Assembly (NCBI RefSeq): GCF_051401765.1
Contig: NW_027480598.1
Span: 372,001 to 436,000 of the forward strand
Direction: 5' to 3'
DNA: 64,000 nt
Source of the DNA: Calliopsis andreniformis
Lineage: Eukaryota; Arthropoda; Insecta; Hymenoptera; Andrenidae
The position numbers were made by a program, and so were the translations under genes. Below, in pieces: positions 24,334 to 37,931 of the stretch. Below the pieces are notes generated by a model. It made no database searches, was not told the origin of the DNA, and saw only the letters and a list, made by a program, of their open reading frames with translations. Every line of letters starts with the position of its first letter. Within the stretch, counting starts at the first letter, position 1.

Positions 24334-26063
24334 TCAATCCTCAATCTTCAATCCTCAATCCCCAAACGTCAAACTTCAATCCTCAATCCACAATCCTCAA
24401 TCCTCAGTCCTCAATCCTCAATGCTCTATCCTCAATCCTCAATTCTCAATCCTCAGTCTTCAAACCTCAATCCTCAACCCTCAGTCCTCATCCTCAATCC
24501 TCAGTCCTCAATCCCCAATCCTCCATCTTCAATCCTCAATAATCAATCTCCAATCCTACATCCTCAAACCTCAATCCTCAATCCTCAAACCTCAATCTTC
24601 AGTCCTCAATCCCCAAACCTCAACTTTCAATCCTCAATCCTCAATCCTCAGTCCTCAATCCTCAATCCTCAATCCTCGGTCCTCAAACCTCAATCCTCAA
24701 CCCTCAGTCCTCGTACTCAACACTCAACCCTCAATCCTCAATCCTCAATCTTTAATACTCAATCTTCAATCCTCAATCCTCAATCCTCAATCCTCAATCC
24801 TCAATCCCCAATCCTCAATCTTCAGTCCTCAAACCTCAATCCTCAATCCTCAATCCTCAATAATCAATCTTCAGTCCTCAATTCCCTATCCTCAATACTC
24901 AATCCTCAATCCTCAATCCTCAATCGTCAATCCTCAATCCTCAATCCTCAATCCTGAATCCTCAGTCCTCAAGCCTCAATCCTCAACCCTCAGTCCTCAA
25001 ACATAAATACTCAATCTTCAATCCTCAATCCTCAATCCTCAATCCGCAATTATCAACACACAACCCTCAACCATCAATCGTCAATACTCAACCATCAATA
25101 CTCATTCCTCAGTACACAATAGAATATCCTGAACTCTCAGGTCTCAATACTCAATCCACAGTATTCAATCATCATATCTCAATCCTCAAACATCAATCCT
25201 CAACACTCAATCCTCAAACCTCAGTCCTCAGTCCTCAATCCTCCATCCTCAATCCTCAATCCTTAATTTTCAACACACTACCCTCAACCATCAATCCTCA
25301 ATACTCAACCATCAATCCTCATTCCTCAATACTCAATACAAAATCCTGAATTCACAGGGCTCAATACACAATCCACAATGTACAATCGTCAAATCTCAAT
25401 CCTCAAACATCAATCCTCAACACTCAATCCTCAAACCTCAGTCCTCAATCTTCCATCTTCAATCCTCAATCCCCAATCCTCAATCTTCAATCCTCAATAG
25501 TCAATCCTCAATCCTCAACCCTCAGTCCTTAAACCTCAATCCTCAACCCTCAGTCCTCATCTTCTATACTATATCCTCAATCCTCAATCCTTAATCTTCA
25601 ATCCTCAATCCCCAATCCTCAATCTTCGATCCTTAACCCTCAATCCTAAATCCTCAATACTCAATGCTTAATCTTCAATCCTCAATCACCAATCCTCAAC
25701 ACTGAGTCCTCATCCTCAATCCTCACTCCTCAATCCTCAATCCTCAATCCACAATACTCATTCCTCAAACCTCAATCCTCAACCCTCAGTCCACATCCTC
25801 AATCCTCAATCCTAAATCCTCAATCCTGAATCCTCAATCCTCATTCCTCAAACCTCAATCCTCAATCCTCAACACTCAGTCCTCATCCTCAATCCTCAAT
25901 CCTCAATCCTCAATCCTCAATCGTTAATCTTCAATCCTCAATCCCCAATAATCAATCTTCAATCCTCAGTCCTCAATCCTCAATCCTCAATCCTCAATCC
26001 TCAATCCTCAATCCTCTATCCTCAATCCTCAATCCTCAGTCCTCAAACCTAAATCCTCAATCT
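24334..26063. repeat. 1730-bp tandem duplication, copy 2
   Basis: Second copy of the preceding segment. Its right end continues into CTTCAAGCCTCAATCCC and the paired CTGTCCACAAAGC cassettes at 26158 and 26186, which is what follows the single copy at 17850. That marks this copy as holding the original right boundary, with the junction between the copies at about 24334-24350. Confidence 0.9.
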
Positions 26064-26331
26064 TCAATCCTCAATCTTCAAGCCTCAATCCCTAAACCTC
26101 AACTTCCAATCCTCAATCCTCAATCCTCAGTACTCAACCCTCAATCCTCAATCCTCTGTCCACAAAGCGCAATCCTCAATCCTCTGTCCACAAAGCACAA
26201 TCCTCAACCCTCAGCCCTCGTCCTCAATTCTCAACCCTCAATCCTCAATCCTCAATCCTCAATCCTTAATCTTCAATCCTCAATCCCCAATCCTCAATCT
26301 GCAATCCTCAATCCTCAATCCTCAGTCCTCA

Positions 26332-26687
26332 ATCCACAATCCTCAGCCCTCAGTCCTCAATCCTCAATCCTCAACCCTCAGTCCTCGTCCTCAATCCTCA
26401 AACCTCAACCCTCAATCCTCAATCCTCAATCTTCAATACTCAACCTTCAATCCTCAATCTTCAATCCTCAATCGTTAATATTCAATACTCAATCACCAGT
26501 ACTCAATCTCCAATCCTCAATCCTCAATCCTCAATTCTCAATCCTCAATCCTCAATCCTCAATCGTGAATCCTCAACCCTCAATCCTAACCCTCAGTCCT
26601 CATCCCCAATCCTCAATCCTCAATTCTCAATCGTCAATCCTCAATCCTCAATCCGCAATCCTCAATCGTCAATCTACAATCCTCAAT
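26332..26687. repeat. Satellite spacer before the 26.1-kb unit
   Basis: A 356-bp stretch between the end of the expanded large unit and the start of the 26.1-kb repeat. It carries CAATCGTTAATATTC and CAATCACCAGTACTC, which also occur near 32424 and 33629, and CAATCGTCAATCTACAATCC, a tag shared with many right-half segments. I see no non-satellite sequence. Confidence 0.7.
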
Positions 26688-28489
26688 CCTCAATCCTCAA
26701 TCCTCAATCCTCAATCCTCAATCCTCAATCCTCAACCCTCAATCCTCAACCCTCAGTCCTCATCCTCAATCCTCAATCCTCAATCTTCAATCCTCAATCC
26801 CCAATCCTCAATCTTCAATGCTCAGTCCTCAATCCTCAATCCTAAATCCTCAATCCTCAATCCTCAATCCTCAATCCACAATCCTCAGCCCTCAGTCCTC
26901 AATCCTCAATCCTCAACCCTCAGTCCTCGTCCTCAATCCTCAAACCTCAATTCTCAATCCTCAATACCCAATCCTCAATATTCAATCCTCAATACTCATT
27001 CTTCAATCCTCAATCCTCAATCCTCAATCCTCATTCCTCAATCATCAATCCTTTATCCTCAATTCTCAATCCCCAATCCTCAATCTTCAATACTCAACCC
27101 TCAATCCTCAATCCTCAATCCTCAATCCTCAATCCTCAATCCTCAATCCTCAGTAATCAATCCTCAATCCTCAATGCTCAAACCTCAATCCTCAATCCTC
27201 AATCCTCAGTCCTCAAACCTCAATCCTCAACCCTCAGTCCACGTACTCAACACTCAACCCTCAATCCTCAACCATCAATCTTCAATACTCAATCTTCAAT
27301 CCTCAATCCTCAACCCACAATCCTCAATCCTCTGTCCACAAAGCACAACCCTCAATCCTCTGTCCACAAAGCACAATCCTCGAACCTCAGCCCTCGTCCT
27401 CAATTCTCAACCCTCAATCCTCAATCCTCAATCCTCAATCCTCAATCCTCAATCCTCAATCCTCAACCCTCAGTCCTCGTCCTCAATCCTCAAACCTCAA
27501 TTCTCAATCCTCAATCCTCAATCATCAATACTCAATCCCCAATCCTCAATCTTCAATCCTCAATAGTCAATCTCCAATCCTAGAACCACAAACCTCAATC
27601 CTCAATCTTCAACCCTCAATCCCCAATCCTCAATTCTCAATCCTCAATCTTCAACACACAACCCTCGACCATCAATCCTCAATACTCAACCATCAAACCT
27701 CATTCCTCAGGAATCAACACAATTTCCTGAATTCTCAGGACTCAATACTCAATCCACAATATTCAATCTTCAATCCTCAATCCTCAACCCTCAATCCTCA
27801 ACCCTCAGTCCTCATCCTCAATCCTCAATTCTCAATCTTCAATCCTCAATCCCCAATCCTCAATCTTCAATGCTCAGTCCTCAATCCTCAATCCTAAATC
27901 CTCAATCCTCAATCCTCAATCCTCTGTCCACAAAGCACAATCCTCAACCCTCAGCCCTCGTCCTCAATTCTCAAACCTCAATCCTCAGTCCTCAATCCTC
28001 AATCCTCAATCCTTATTCCTCAATCCTCAATCCTTTATCCTCATTCCTCAATCCCCAATCCTCAATCTTCAATACTCAACGCTCACTCCTCAATCCTCAA
28101 TCCTCAATCCTCAGTCCTCAAACCTCAAACCTGAACCCTCAGTCCTCATCCTCAATCCTCAATCCTCAATCTTCAATCCTCAATCCCTAATACTCAATTT
28201 TCAATGCTCAGTCCTCAATCCTCAACACTCAATGCTCTGTCCGCAAACCTCAATCCTCAATACTCAATCCTGAATACTCTACATTCAATCGTCAATCCCC
28301 AATGCTCAACGTTCAATCCTCAATCCTCAATCCTCAATCCTCAAGCCTCAGTCTTCAGACCTCAATCCTCAACCCTCAGACCTCATACTCAACCCTCAAT
28401 ACTCAATCCTCAATCCCCAATATTCAATCCTCTATACTCAATCTTCAATCCTCAATCCTCAATCCTCAATCCTCAATCCTCAATCCTCA

Positions 28490-30091
28490 ATCCTCAACCC
28501 TCAATCCTCAACCTTCAGTCCTCAAACCTCAATCCTCAACCCTCGGTCCTCGTCCTCAATCCTCAACCCCCAATCCTCAATCCTCAATCTTCAATCATTA
28601 ATACTAAATCTTCAATCCTCAATCCTCAATCCTCAATCCTCAATTCTCAATATTCAACACACAACCCTCAACTATCAATACTCAATACTCAACCGTCAAT
28701 CCTCAATTCTCAATACTCAATAGAATATCCTAAATTCTCAGGATTCTACACTCAATCCACAATATTCAATCATCAGATCTCAAACCTCAAACATCAATCC
28801 TCAACACTCAATCCTGAAACGTCAGTCCTCAATCTTCAATCCTCAATCCTCAATCCTCAATCCTCAATCCTCAATCCTCAATCCTCAATCCTCAATCCTT
28901 AATCTTCAATCCTCAATCCCCAATCCTCAATCTTCAATCCTCAATCCTCAATCCTCAATCCACAATCCTCAGTCCTCAGTCCTCAATCCTCAATCCTCAA
29001 CCCTCAGTCCTCGTCCTCTATCCTCAAACCTCAATCATCAATCCCCAATAATCAATCTCCAACCCTACATACTCAAACCTCAATCCTCAATCCTCAATCC
29101 TCAATCCTCAATCTTCAATCCTCAATCCCCAAACCTCAAACTTCAATCCTCAATCCACAATCCTCAATCCTCAGTCCTCAATCCTCAATGCTCAATCCTC
29201 AATCCTCAATTCTCAATCCTCAGTCTTCAAACCTCAATCCTCAACCCTTAGTCCTCATCCTCAATCCTCAGTCCTCAATCCCCAATCCTCCATCTTCAAT
29301 CCTCAATAATCAATCTCCAATCCTACATCCTCAAACCTCAATCCTCAATCCTCAAACCTCAATCTTCAGTCCTCAATCCCAAACCTCAACTTTCAATCCT
29401 CAATCCTCAATCCTCAGTCCTCAATCCTCAATCCTCAATCCTCGGTCCTCAAACCTCAATCCTCAACCCTCAGTCCTCGTACTCAACACTCAACCCTCAA
29501 TCCTCAATCCTCAATCTTTAATACTCAATCTTCAATCCTCAATCCTCAATTCTCAATCCTCAATCCTCAATCCCCAATCCTCAATCTTCAGTCCTCAAAC
29601 CTCTATCCTCAATCCTCAATCCTCAATAATCAATCTTCAGTCCTCAATTCCCTATCCTCAATACTCAATCCTCAATCCTCAATCCTCAATCGTCAATCCT
29701 CAATCCTCAATCCTCAATCCTGAATCCTCAGTCCTCAAGCCTCAATCCTCAACCCTCAGTCCTCAAACATAAATACTCAATCTTCAATCCTCAATCCTCA
29801 ATCCTCAATCCTCAATCCGCAATTATCAATTCACAACCCTCAACCATCAATCGTCAATACTCAGCCATCAATACTCATTCCTCAGTACACAATAGAATAT
29901 CCTGAACTCTCAGGTCTCAATACTCAATCCACAGTATTCAATCATCATATCTCAATCCTCAAACATCAATCCTCAACACTCAATCCTCAAACCTCAGTCC
30001 TCAGTCCTCAATCCTCCATCCTCAATCCACAATCCTTAATTTTCAACACACTACCCTCAACCATCAATCCTCAATACTCAACCATCAATCC
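28490..30091. repeat. Copy of the right part of the 5.68-kb unit
   Basis: Matches about 15490-17080 at offsets of 13002-13009 bp, with islands at 28723 and 29895 answering those at 15721 and 16887. Differences include a one-base loss near 29378 (CAATCCCAAACC against CAATCCCCAAACC) and CAATCCACAATCC near 30025 against CAATCCTCAATCC. It ends abruptly near 30091, where the partner continues with CTCATTCCTC and this copy goes to CTCAATCTTCAGACC. This links the two otherwise separate large-unit families. Confidence 0.8.
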
Positions 30092-32279
30092 TCAATCTTC
30101 AGACCTCAAACCTCAATCCTCAACCCTCAGTCCTCGTCCTCAATCCTCAATCCTCAATCATCAATCCTCAATCTTCAATCCTCAATAATCAATCTCCAAT
30201 CCTACAACCTCAAACCTCAATCCTCAATCTTCAACCCTCAATACTCAATCCTCAATCCTCAATCCTCAACCCTCAGTCCTCGTCCTCAATTCTCAAACCT
30301 CAGTTCTCAATCCTCAATCCTCAATCCTCAATATTCAATTATCAATACTCATTCTTCAATCCTCAATCCTCAATTCTCAATCCTCATTCCTCAATCCTCA
30401 GTCCTTTATCCTCAATCCTCAATCCCCAATCCTCAATCTTCAATACTCAACGCTCACTCCTCAATCCTCAATCCTCAATCCACAGTCCTCAAACCTCAAA
30501 CCTCAACCCTCAGTCCTCATCCTCAATCCTCAATCCTCAATCCTCAATCTCCAATCCTCAATCCCTAATCCTCCATTTTCAATGCTCAGTCCTCAATCCT
30601 CAATCCTAAACTCTCAACGCTCAACACTCAACCCTCTGTCCGCAAACCTCAATCCTCAATACTCAATCCTGAATACTCTACCTTCAATCGTCAATCCCCA
30701 ATGCTCAACCTTCAATCCTCAACCCTCAATCCTCAATCCTCAAACATCAGTCCTCAGACCTCAATCCTCAACCCTCAGTCCTTATACTCAACCCTCAATA
30801 CTCAATCCTCAATCCTCAATATTCAATCCTCAATACTCATTCTTCAATCCTCAATCCTCAATCCTCAATCCCCATTCCTCATTCCTCAATCCTTTATCCT
30901 CAATCCTCAATCCCCAATCCTCAATCTTCAATACTCAACCCTCAATCCTCAATCCTCAATCCTCAATCCTCAGTCCTCAAACCTCAATCCTCAACCCTCA
31001 GACCTCTTCCTCAATCCTCAATCCTCAATCCTGAATCCTCAATCTTCAATCCTCAATACTCAATCTTCAATCCTCGATCCTCAATCCTCAATCGTCAATC
31101 ATAAATCCTCACTCCTCAATCCTCAATCCTCAATTCTCAATCCTCAATAATCAATCTTCAATCCTCAATTCCCTATCCTCAATACTCAATCCTCAATCCT
31201 CAATCCTCAATCGCCAATCCTCAATCCTCAATCCTCAATCCTGAATCCTCAGTCCCCAAACCTCAATCCTCAACCCTCAGTCCTCATCATCAATCGTAAA
31301 TACTCAATCCTCAATCCTTAATCCTGCATCCTCAATCCTCAGTCCTTTAACCTCAAACCTCAACCCTCAGACCACGTCCTCAATTCTCAACCCTCAATCC
31401 TCAACCCTCAATCCTCAATCCTCTATCCTCAATCCTCAATCCTCAATCCCCAACCCTCAATCTTCAGTCCTCAAACCTCAATCCTCAATCCTGAATACTC
31501 TACCTTCAATCGTCAATCCCCAATGCTCAACCTTCAATCCTCAATCCACAATCCTCATTCCTCAAACCTCGATCCTCAACATTCAGTCCTCATCCTCAAT
31601 CCTCAATCCTCAACCTTCAATCCTCAATCCTCTATCCCCAATCCTCAATCTTCAATCCACAGTCCTCAATCCTCAATCCTAAATCATCAATCCTTAATCC
31701 TCAATCCTCTGTCCTCAAACCTCAATCCTCAATCCTCAGTGCTCATCCTCAATCCTCAATCCTCAATCCTCATTCCTCAAACCTCAATCCTCAATCCTCA
31801 ACACTCAGTCCTCATCCTCAATCCTCAATCCTCAATCCTCAATCCTCAATCGTTAATCTTCAATCCTCAATCCCCAATAATCAATCTTCAATCCTCAATC
31901 CTCAATCCTCAATCCTCAATCCTCAATCCTCAATCCTCAATCCTCTATCCTCAATCCTCAATCCTCAGTCCTCAAACCTAAATCCTCAATCCTCAATCCT
32001 CAATCTTCAAGCCTCAATCCCCAAACCTCAACTTTCAATCCTCAATCCTCAATCCTCAGTACTCAACCCTCAATCCTCAATCCTCTGTCCACAAAGCGCA
32101 ATCCTCAATCCTCTGTCCACAAAGCACAATCCTCAACCCTCAGCCCTCGTCCTCAATTCTCAACCCTCAATCCTCAATCCTCAATCCTCAATCCTCAATC
32201 CTCAATCCTCAATCCTTAATCTTCAATCCTCGATCCCCAATCCTCAATCTGCAATCCTCAATCCTCAATCCTCAATCCT

Positions 32280-33960
32280 CAATCCACAATCCTCAGCCCT
32301 CAGTCCTCAATCCTCAATCCTCAACCCTCAGTCCTCGTCCTCAATCCTCAAACCTCAACCCTCAATCCTCAATCCTCAATCTTCAATACTCAACCTTCAA
32401 TCCTCAATCCTCAATCCTCAATCGTTAATATTCAATACTCAATCACCAGTACTCAATCTCCAATCCTCAATCCTCAATCCTCAATTCTCAATCCTCAATC
32501 CTCAATCCTCAATCCTGAATCCTCAACCCTCAATCCTCAACCCTCAGTCCTCATCCCCAATCCTCAATCCTCAATTCTCAATCGTCAATCCTCAATCCTC
32601 AATCCTCAATCCTCAATCGTCAATCTACAATCCTCAATCCTCAATCCTCAATCCTCAATCCTCAATCCTCAATCCTCAATCCTCAATCCTCAACCCTCAA
32701 TCCTAAACCCTCAGTCCTCATCCTCAATCCTCAATCCTCAATCTTCAATCCTCAATCCCCAATCCTCAATCTTCAATGCTCAGCCCTCAGTCCTCAATCC
32801 TCAATCCTCAACCCTCAGTCCTCGTCCTCAATCCTCAAACCTCAATTCTCAATCCTCAATACTCAATCCTCAATATTCAATCCTCAATACTCATTCTTCA
32901 ATCATCAATCCTCAATCCTCAATCCTCATTCCTCAATCCTCAATCCTTTATCCTCATTCCTCAATCCCCAATCCTCAATCTTCAATACTCAACGCTCACT
33001 CCTCAATCCTCAATCCTCAATCCTCAGTCCTGAAACCTCAAACCTGAACCCTCAGTCCTCATCCTCAATCCTCAATCCTCAATCTTCAATCCTCAATCCC
33101 TAATACTCAATTTTCAATGCTCAGTCCTCAATCCTCAATCCTAAGACCTCAACCCTCAACACTCAATGCTCTGTCCGCAAACCTCAATCCTCAATACTCA
33201 ATCCTGAATACTCTACCTTCAATCGTCAATCCCCAATGCTCAACGTTCAATCCTCAATCCTCAATCCTCAATCCTCAAACCTCAGTCTTCAGACCTCAAT
33301 CCTCAACCCTCAGACCTCATACTCAACCCTCAATACTCAATCCTCAATCCCCAATATTCAATCCTCTATACTCAATCTTCAATCCTCAATCCTCAATCCT
33401 CAATCCTCAATACTCAATCCTCAATCTTCAATCCTCAATCCCCAATCCTCAATCTGCAATCCTCAATCCTCAATCCTCAATCCTCATTCCACAATCCTCA
33501 GCCCTCAGTCCTCAATCCTCAATCCTCAACCCTCAGTCCTCGTCCTCAATCCTCAAACCTCAACCCTCAATCCTCAATCCTCAATCTTCAATACTCAACC
33601 TTCAATCCTCAATCCTCAATCCTCAATCGTTAATATTCAATACTCAATCACCAGTACTCAATCTCCAATCCTCAATCCTCAATCCTCAATTCTCAATCCT
33701 CAATCCTCAATCCTCAATCCTGAATCCTCAACCCTCAATCCTCAACCCTCAGTCCTCATCCCCAATCCTCAATCCTCAATTCTCAATCGTCAATCCTCAA
33801 TCCTCAATCCTCAATCCTCAATCGTCAGTCTACAATCCTCAATCCTCAATCCTCAATCCTCAATCCTCAATCCTCAATCCTCAACCCTCAATCCTCAACC
33901 CTCAGTCCTCATCCTCAATCCTCAATCCTCAATCTTCAATCCTCAATCCTCAATCCTCAA
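32280..33960. repeat. Segment repeated at 1205-bp spacing
   Basis: The tag CAATCGTTAATATTC, with CAATCACCAGTACTC following, sits at about 32421 and 33626, a spacing of 1205 bp. The sequence around both tags agrees from CCACAATCCTCAGCCC to the CAATCGTCA(A/G)TCTACAATCC tag and beyond, roughly 650 bp. Between the two lies a copy of the CTGTCCGCAAACC segment (33170). The same tag group also occurs at about 26470, 36903 and 48640. Confidence 0.75.
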
Positions 33961-34379
33961 TCCTCAATCCTCAACCCTCAATCCTCAATCTTCAGTCCTC
34001 AAACCTCAATCCTCAACCCTCAGTCCTCGTCCTCAATCCTCAAACCTCAATCCTCAATCCTCAATCTTCAATCCTCAATACTAAATCTTCTATCCTCAAT
34101 CCTCAATCCTCAATCCACAATTCTCAATATTCAACACACAACCCTCAACTATCAATACTCAATACCCAACCATCAATCCTCAATTCTCAGTACTCAATAG
34201 AATATCCTGAATTCTCAGGATTCTACACTCAATCCACAATATTCAATCATCAGATCTCAAACCTCAAACATCAATCCTCAACACTCAATCCTCAAACGTC
34301 AGTCCTCAATCTTCAATCCTCAATCCTCAATCCTCAATCCTCAATCCTCAATTCTCAATCCTCAATCCTCAATCCTTAA

Positions 34380-35136
34380 TCTTCAATCCTCAATCCCCAA
34401 TCCTCAATCCTCAGTTCTCAAACCTCAATCCTCAACCCTCAGACCTCTTCCTCAATCCTCAATCCTCAATCCTGAATCCTCAACCTTCAATCCTCAATAC
34501 TCAATCTTCAATCCTCGATCCTCAATCCTCAATCGTCAATCCTAAATCCTCACTCCTCAATCCTCTATCCTCAATCTTCAATCAACAATCCTCACTCCTC
34601 AAACCTCGACCCTCAACACTCAGTCCTCATCCTCAATCCTCAATCCCCAGTCTGCAATCCTCAATCCTTGATCCCTAATCCTCAATCTTCAATCCTCAAT
34701 CCTCAATCCTCACTCCTAAATCCTCAATCCTCAATCCTCAATACTCTGTCCTCAAACCTCAATCCTCCACCCTCAGTCCTCGTCCTCAACTCTCAACACT
34801 CAACACTCAATCCTCAATCCTCAAACATCAATACTCAATCTTCAATCCTCAATCCTCAATCCTCAATCCTCATTCCTCAATCCTCAATCCTCAACCCTCA
34901 GACCTCTTCCTCAATCCTCAATCCTCAATCCTGAATCCTCAATCTTCAATCCTCAATACTCAATCTTCAATCCTCGATCCTCAATCCTCAATCGTCAATC
35001 CTAAATCCTCACTCCTCAATCCTCAATCCTCAATCTTCAATCAACAATCCTCATTCCTCAAACCTCGATCCTCAACACTCAGTCCTCATCCTCAATCCTC
35101 AATCCTCAGTCTGCAATCCTCAATCCTTAATCCCTA
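34380..35136. repeat. Repeated cassette tagged CAATCAACAATCC
   Basis: A 300-450 bp cassette with a fixed order of tags: CCTAAATCCTCACTCC, CAATCAACAATCC, CTCAAACCTCGA, CAGTCTGCAATCC, CTTAATCCCTAATCC, ATAC(T/G)CTGTCC and CTCCACCCTCAGTCC. The CAATCAACAATCC tag is near 34580, 35040, 35950, 36265, 40448, 40760, 47119, 47990, 60697, 61157, 62067 and 62381. The changing spacing (about 310-910 bp) shows repeated local gain and loss. Confidence 0.8.
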
Positions 35137-36898
35137 ATCCTCAATCTTCAATCCTCAGTCCTCAATCCTCAATCCTAAATTCTCAATCCTCAATCATCAA
35201 TACGCTGTCCTCAAACCTCAATCCTCCACACTCAGTCCTCGTCCTCAACTCTCAACACTCAACCCTCAATCCTCAATGCTCGAACATCAATACTCAATCT
35301 TCAATCCTCAATCCTCAATCCTCAATCCTCAATCCTCAATCCTCAACCCTCACTCCTCAATCTTCAGTCCTCAAACCTCAATCCTCAACCCTCAGTCCTC
35401 GTCCTCAATCCTCAAACCTCAATCCTCAATCCTCAATCTTCAATCCTCAATACTAAATCTTCAATCCTCAATCCTCAACCCTCAATCCTCAATTCTCAAT
35501 ATTCAACACACAACCCTCAACTATCAATACTCAATACTCAACCATCAATCCTCAATTCTCAGTACTCAATAGAATATCCTGAATTCTCAGGATTCTACAC
35601 TCAATCCACAATATTCAATCATCAGATCTCAAACCTCAAACATCAATCCTCAACACTCAATCCTCAAACGTCAGTCCTCAATCTTCAATCCTCAATCCTC
35701 AATCCTCAATCCTCAATCCTCAATCCTCAATCCTCAATCTTCAATCCTTAATCTTCAGTCCTCAATCCCCAATCCTCAACCCTCAGTCCTCAAACCTCAA
35801 TCCTCAACCCTCAGACCTCTTCCTCAATCCTCAATCCTCAATCCTGAATCCTCAATCTTCAATCCTCAATACTCAATCTTCAATCCTCGATCCTCAATCC
35901 TCAATCGTCAATCCTAAATCCTCACTCCTCAATCCTCTATCCTCAATCTTCAATCAACAATCCTCATTCCTCAAACCTCGATCCTCAACACTCAGTCCTC
36001 ATCCTCAATCCTCAATCCCCAGTCTGCAATCCTCAATCCTTAATCCCTAATCCTCAATCTTCAATCCTCAGTCCTCAATCCTCACTCCTAAATCCTCAAT
36101 CCTCAATCCTCAATACTCTCTCCTCAAACCTCAATCCTCCACCCTCAGTCCTCGTCCTCAACTCTCAACACTCAACCCTCAATCCTCAATCCTCAAACAT
36201 CAATACTCAATATTCAATCCTCAATCCTAAATCCTCACTCCTCAATCCTCAATCCTCAATCTTCAATCAACAATCCTCATTCCTCAAACCTCGATCCTCA
36301 ACACTCAGTCCTCATCCTCAATCCTCAATCCTCAGTCTGCAATCCTCAATCCTTAATCCCTAATCCTCAATTTTCAATCCTCAGTCCTCAATCCTCAATC
36401 TTAAATCCTCAATCCTCAATCATCAATACTCTGTCCTCAAACCTCAATCCTCCACCCTCAGTCCTCGTCCTCAACTCTCAACACTCAACCCTCAATCCTC
36501 AATCCTCGAACATCAATACTCAATCTTCAGTCCTCAATCCTCAATCCTCAATCCTCAATCCTCAACCCTCAATCCTCAATCTTCAGTCCTCAAACCTCAA
36601 TCCTCAACCCTCAGTCCTCGTCCTCAATCCTCAAACCTCAATCCTCAATCCTCAATCTTCAATCCTCAATACTAAATCTTCAATCCTCAATCCTCAATCC
36701 TCAATCCTCAATCCTCAATTCTCAATATTCAACACACAACCCTCAACTATCAATACTCAATACTCAACCATCAATCCTCAATTCTCAGTACTCAATAGAA
36801 TATCCTGAATTCTCAGGATTCTACACTCAATCCACAATATTCAATCATCAGATCTCAAACCTCAAACATCAATCCTCAACACTCAATCCTCAAACGTC
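35137..36898. repeat. 1.76-kb segment, copy 1 (pairs with 39633-41394)
   Basis: Matches 39633-41394 at an offset of 4496 bp, including class-A islands at 35572/40068 and 36798/41294 and the unusual CAATACGCTGTCC at 35197/39693. Differences noticed: CAATGCTCGAAC at 35275 against CAATCCTCGAAC, and CAATCCTCAACACTC near 36868 against CAATCAACAGCACTC near 41366. The right end is a junction at 36899 where the sequence changes to CTGTCCTCAATCACC. Confidence 0.85.
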
Positions 36899-37931
36899 TG
36901 TCCTCAATCACCAGTACTCAATCTCCAATCCTCAATCCTCAATCCTCAATTCTCAATCCTCAATCCTCAATCCTCAATCCTGAATCCTCAACCCTCAATC
37001 CTCAACCCTCAGTCCTCATCCCCAATCCTCAATCCTCAATTCTCAATCGTCAATCCTCAATCCTCAATCCTCAATCCTCAATCGTCAATCTACAATCCTC
37101 AATCCTCAATCCTCAATCCTCAATCCTCAATCCTCAATCCTCAATCCTCAACCCTCAATCCTCAACCCTCAGTCCTCATCCTCAATCCTCAATCCTCAAT
37201 CTTCAATCCTCAATCCCCAATCCTCAATCTTCAATGCTCAGCCCTCAGTCCTCAATCCTCAATCCTCAACCCTCAGTCCTCGTCCTCAATCCTCAAACCT
37301 CAATTCTCAATCCTCAATACTCAATCCTCAATATTCAATCCTCAATACTCATTCTTCAATCATCAATCCTCAATCCTCAATCCTCATTCCTCAATCCTCA
37401 ATCCTTTATCCTCATTCCTCAATCCCCAATCCTCAATCTTCAATACTCAACGCTCACTCCTCAATCCTCAATCCTCAATCCTCAGTCCTCAAACCTCAAA
37501 CCTGAACCCTCAGTCCTCATCCTCAATCCTCAATCCTCAATCATCAATCCTCAATCCCTAATACTCAAATTTCAATGCTCAGTCCTCAATCGTCAATCCT
37601 AAGACCTCAACCCTCAACACTCAATGCTCTGTCCGCAAACCTCAATCCTCAATACTCAATCCTGAATACTCTACCTTCAATCGTCAATCCCCAATGCTCA
37701 ACGTTCAATCCTCAATCCTCAATCCTCAATCCTCAAACCTCAGTCTTCAGACCTCAATCCTCAACCCTCAGACCTCATACTCAACCCTCAATACTCAATC
37801 CTCAATCCCCAATATTCAATCCTCTATACTCAATCTTCAATCCTCAATCCTCAATCCTCAATCCTCAACCCTCAGTCCTCAATACTCAATCCTCAATCCT
37901 CAATCTTCAATCCTCAATACACAATCTTGAA

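Larger units (their letters stand above)
18109..26331. repeat. Expanded copy 2 of the 5.68-kb unit (8.2 kb)
   Basis: The order of parts is that of 12426-18108 with two additions: an 833-bp segment (20567-21399) at the join of the left and right parts, and a 1730-bp tandem duplication (22604-26063) in the right part. Smaller changes are losses of whole heptamers: one unit near 23285, and three units in the run at 26238-26265 (four units, where 18003-18051 has seven). The right edge is where the match to 18090-18108 ends, after CTCAGTCCTCA near 26331. Confidence 0.85.
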
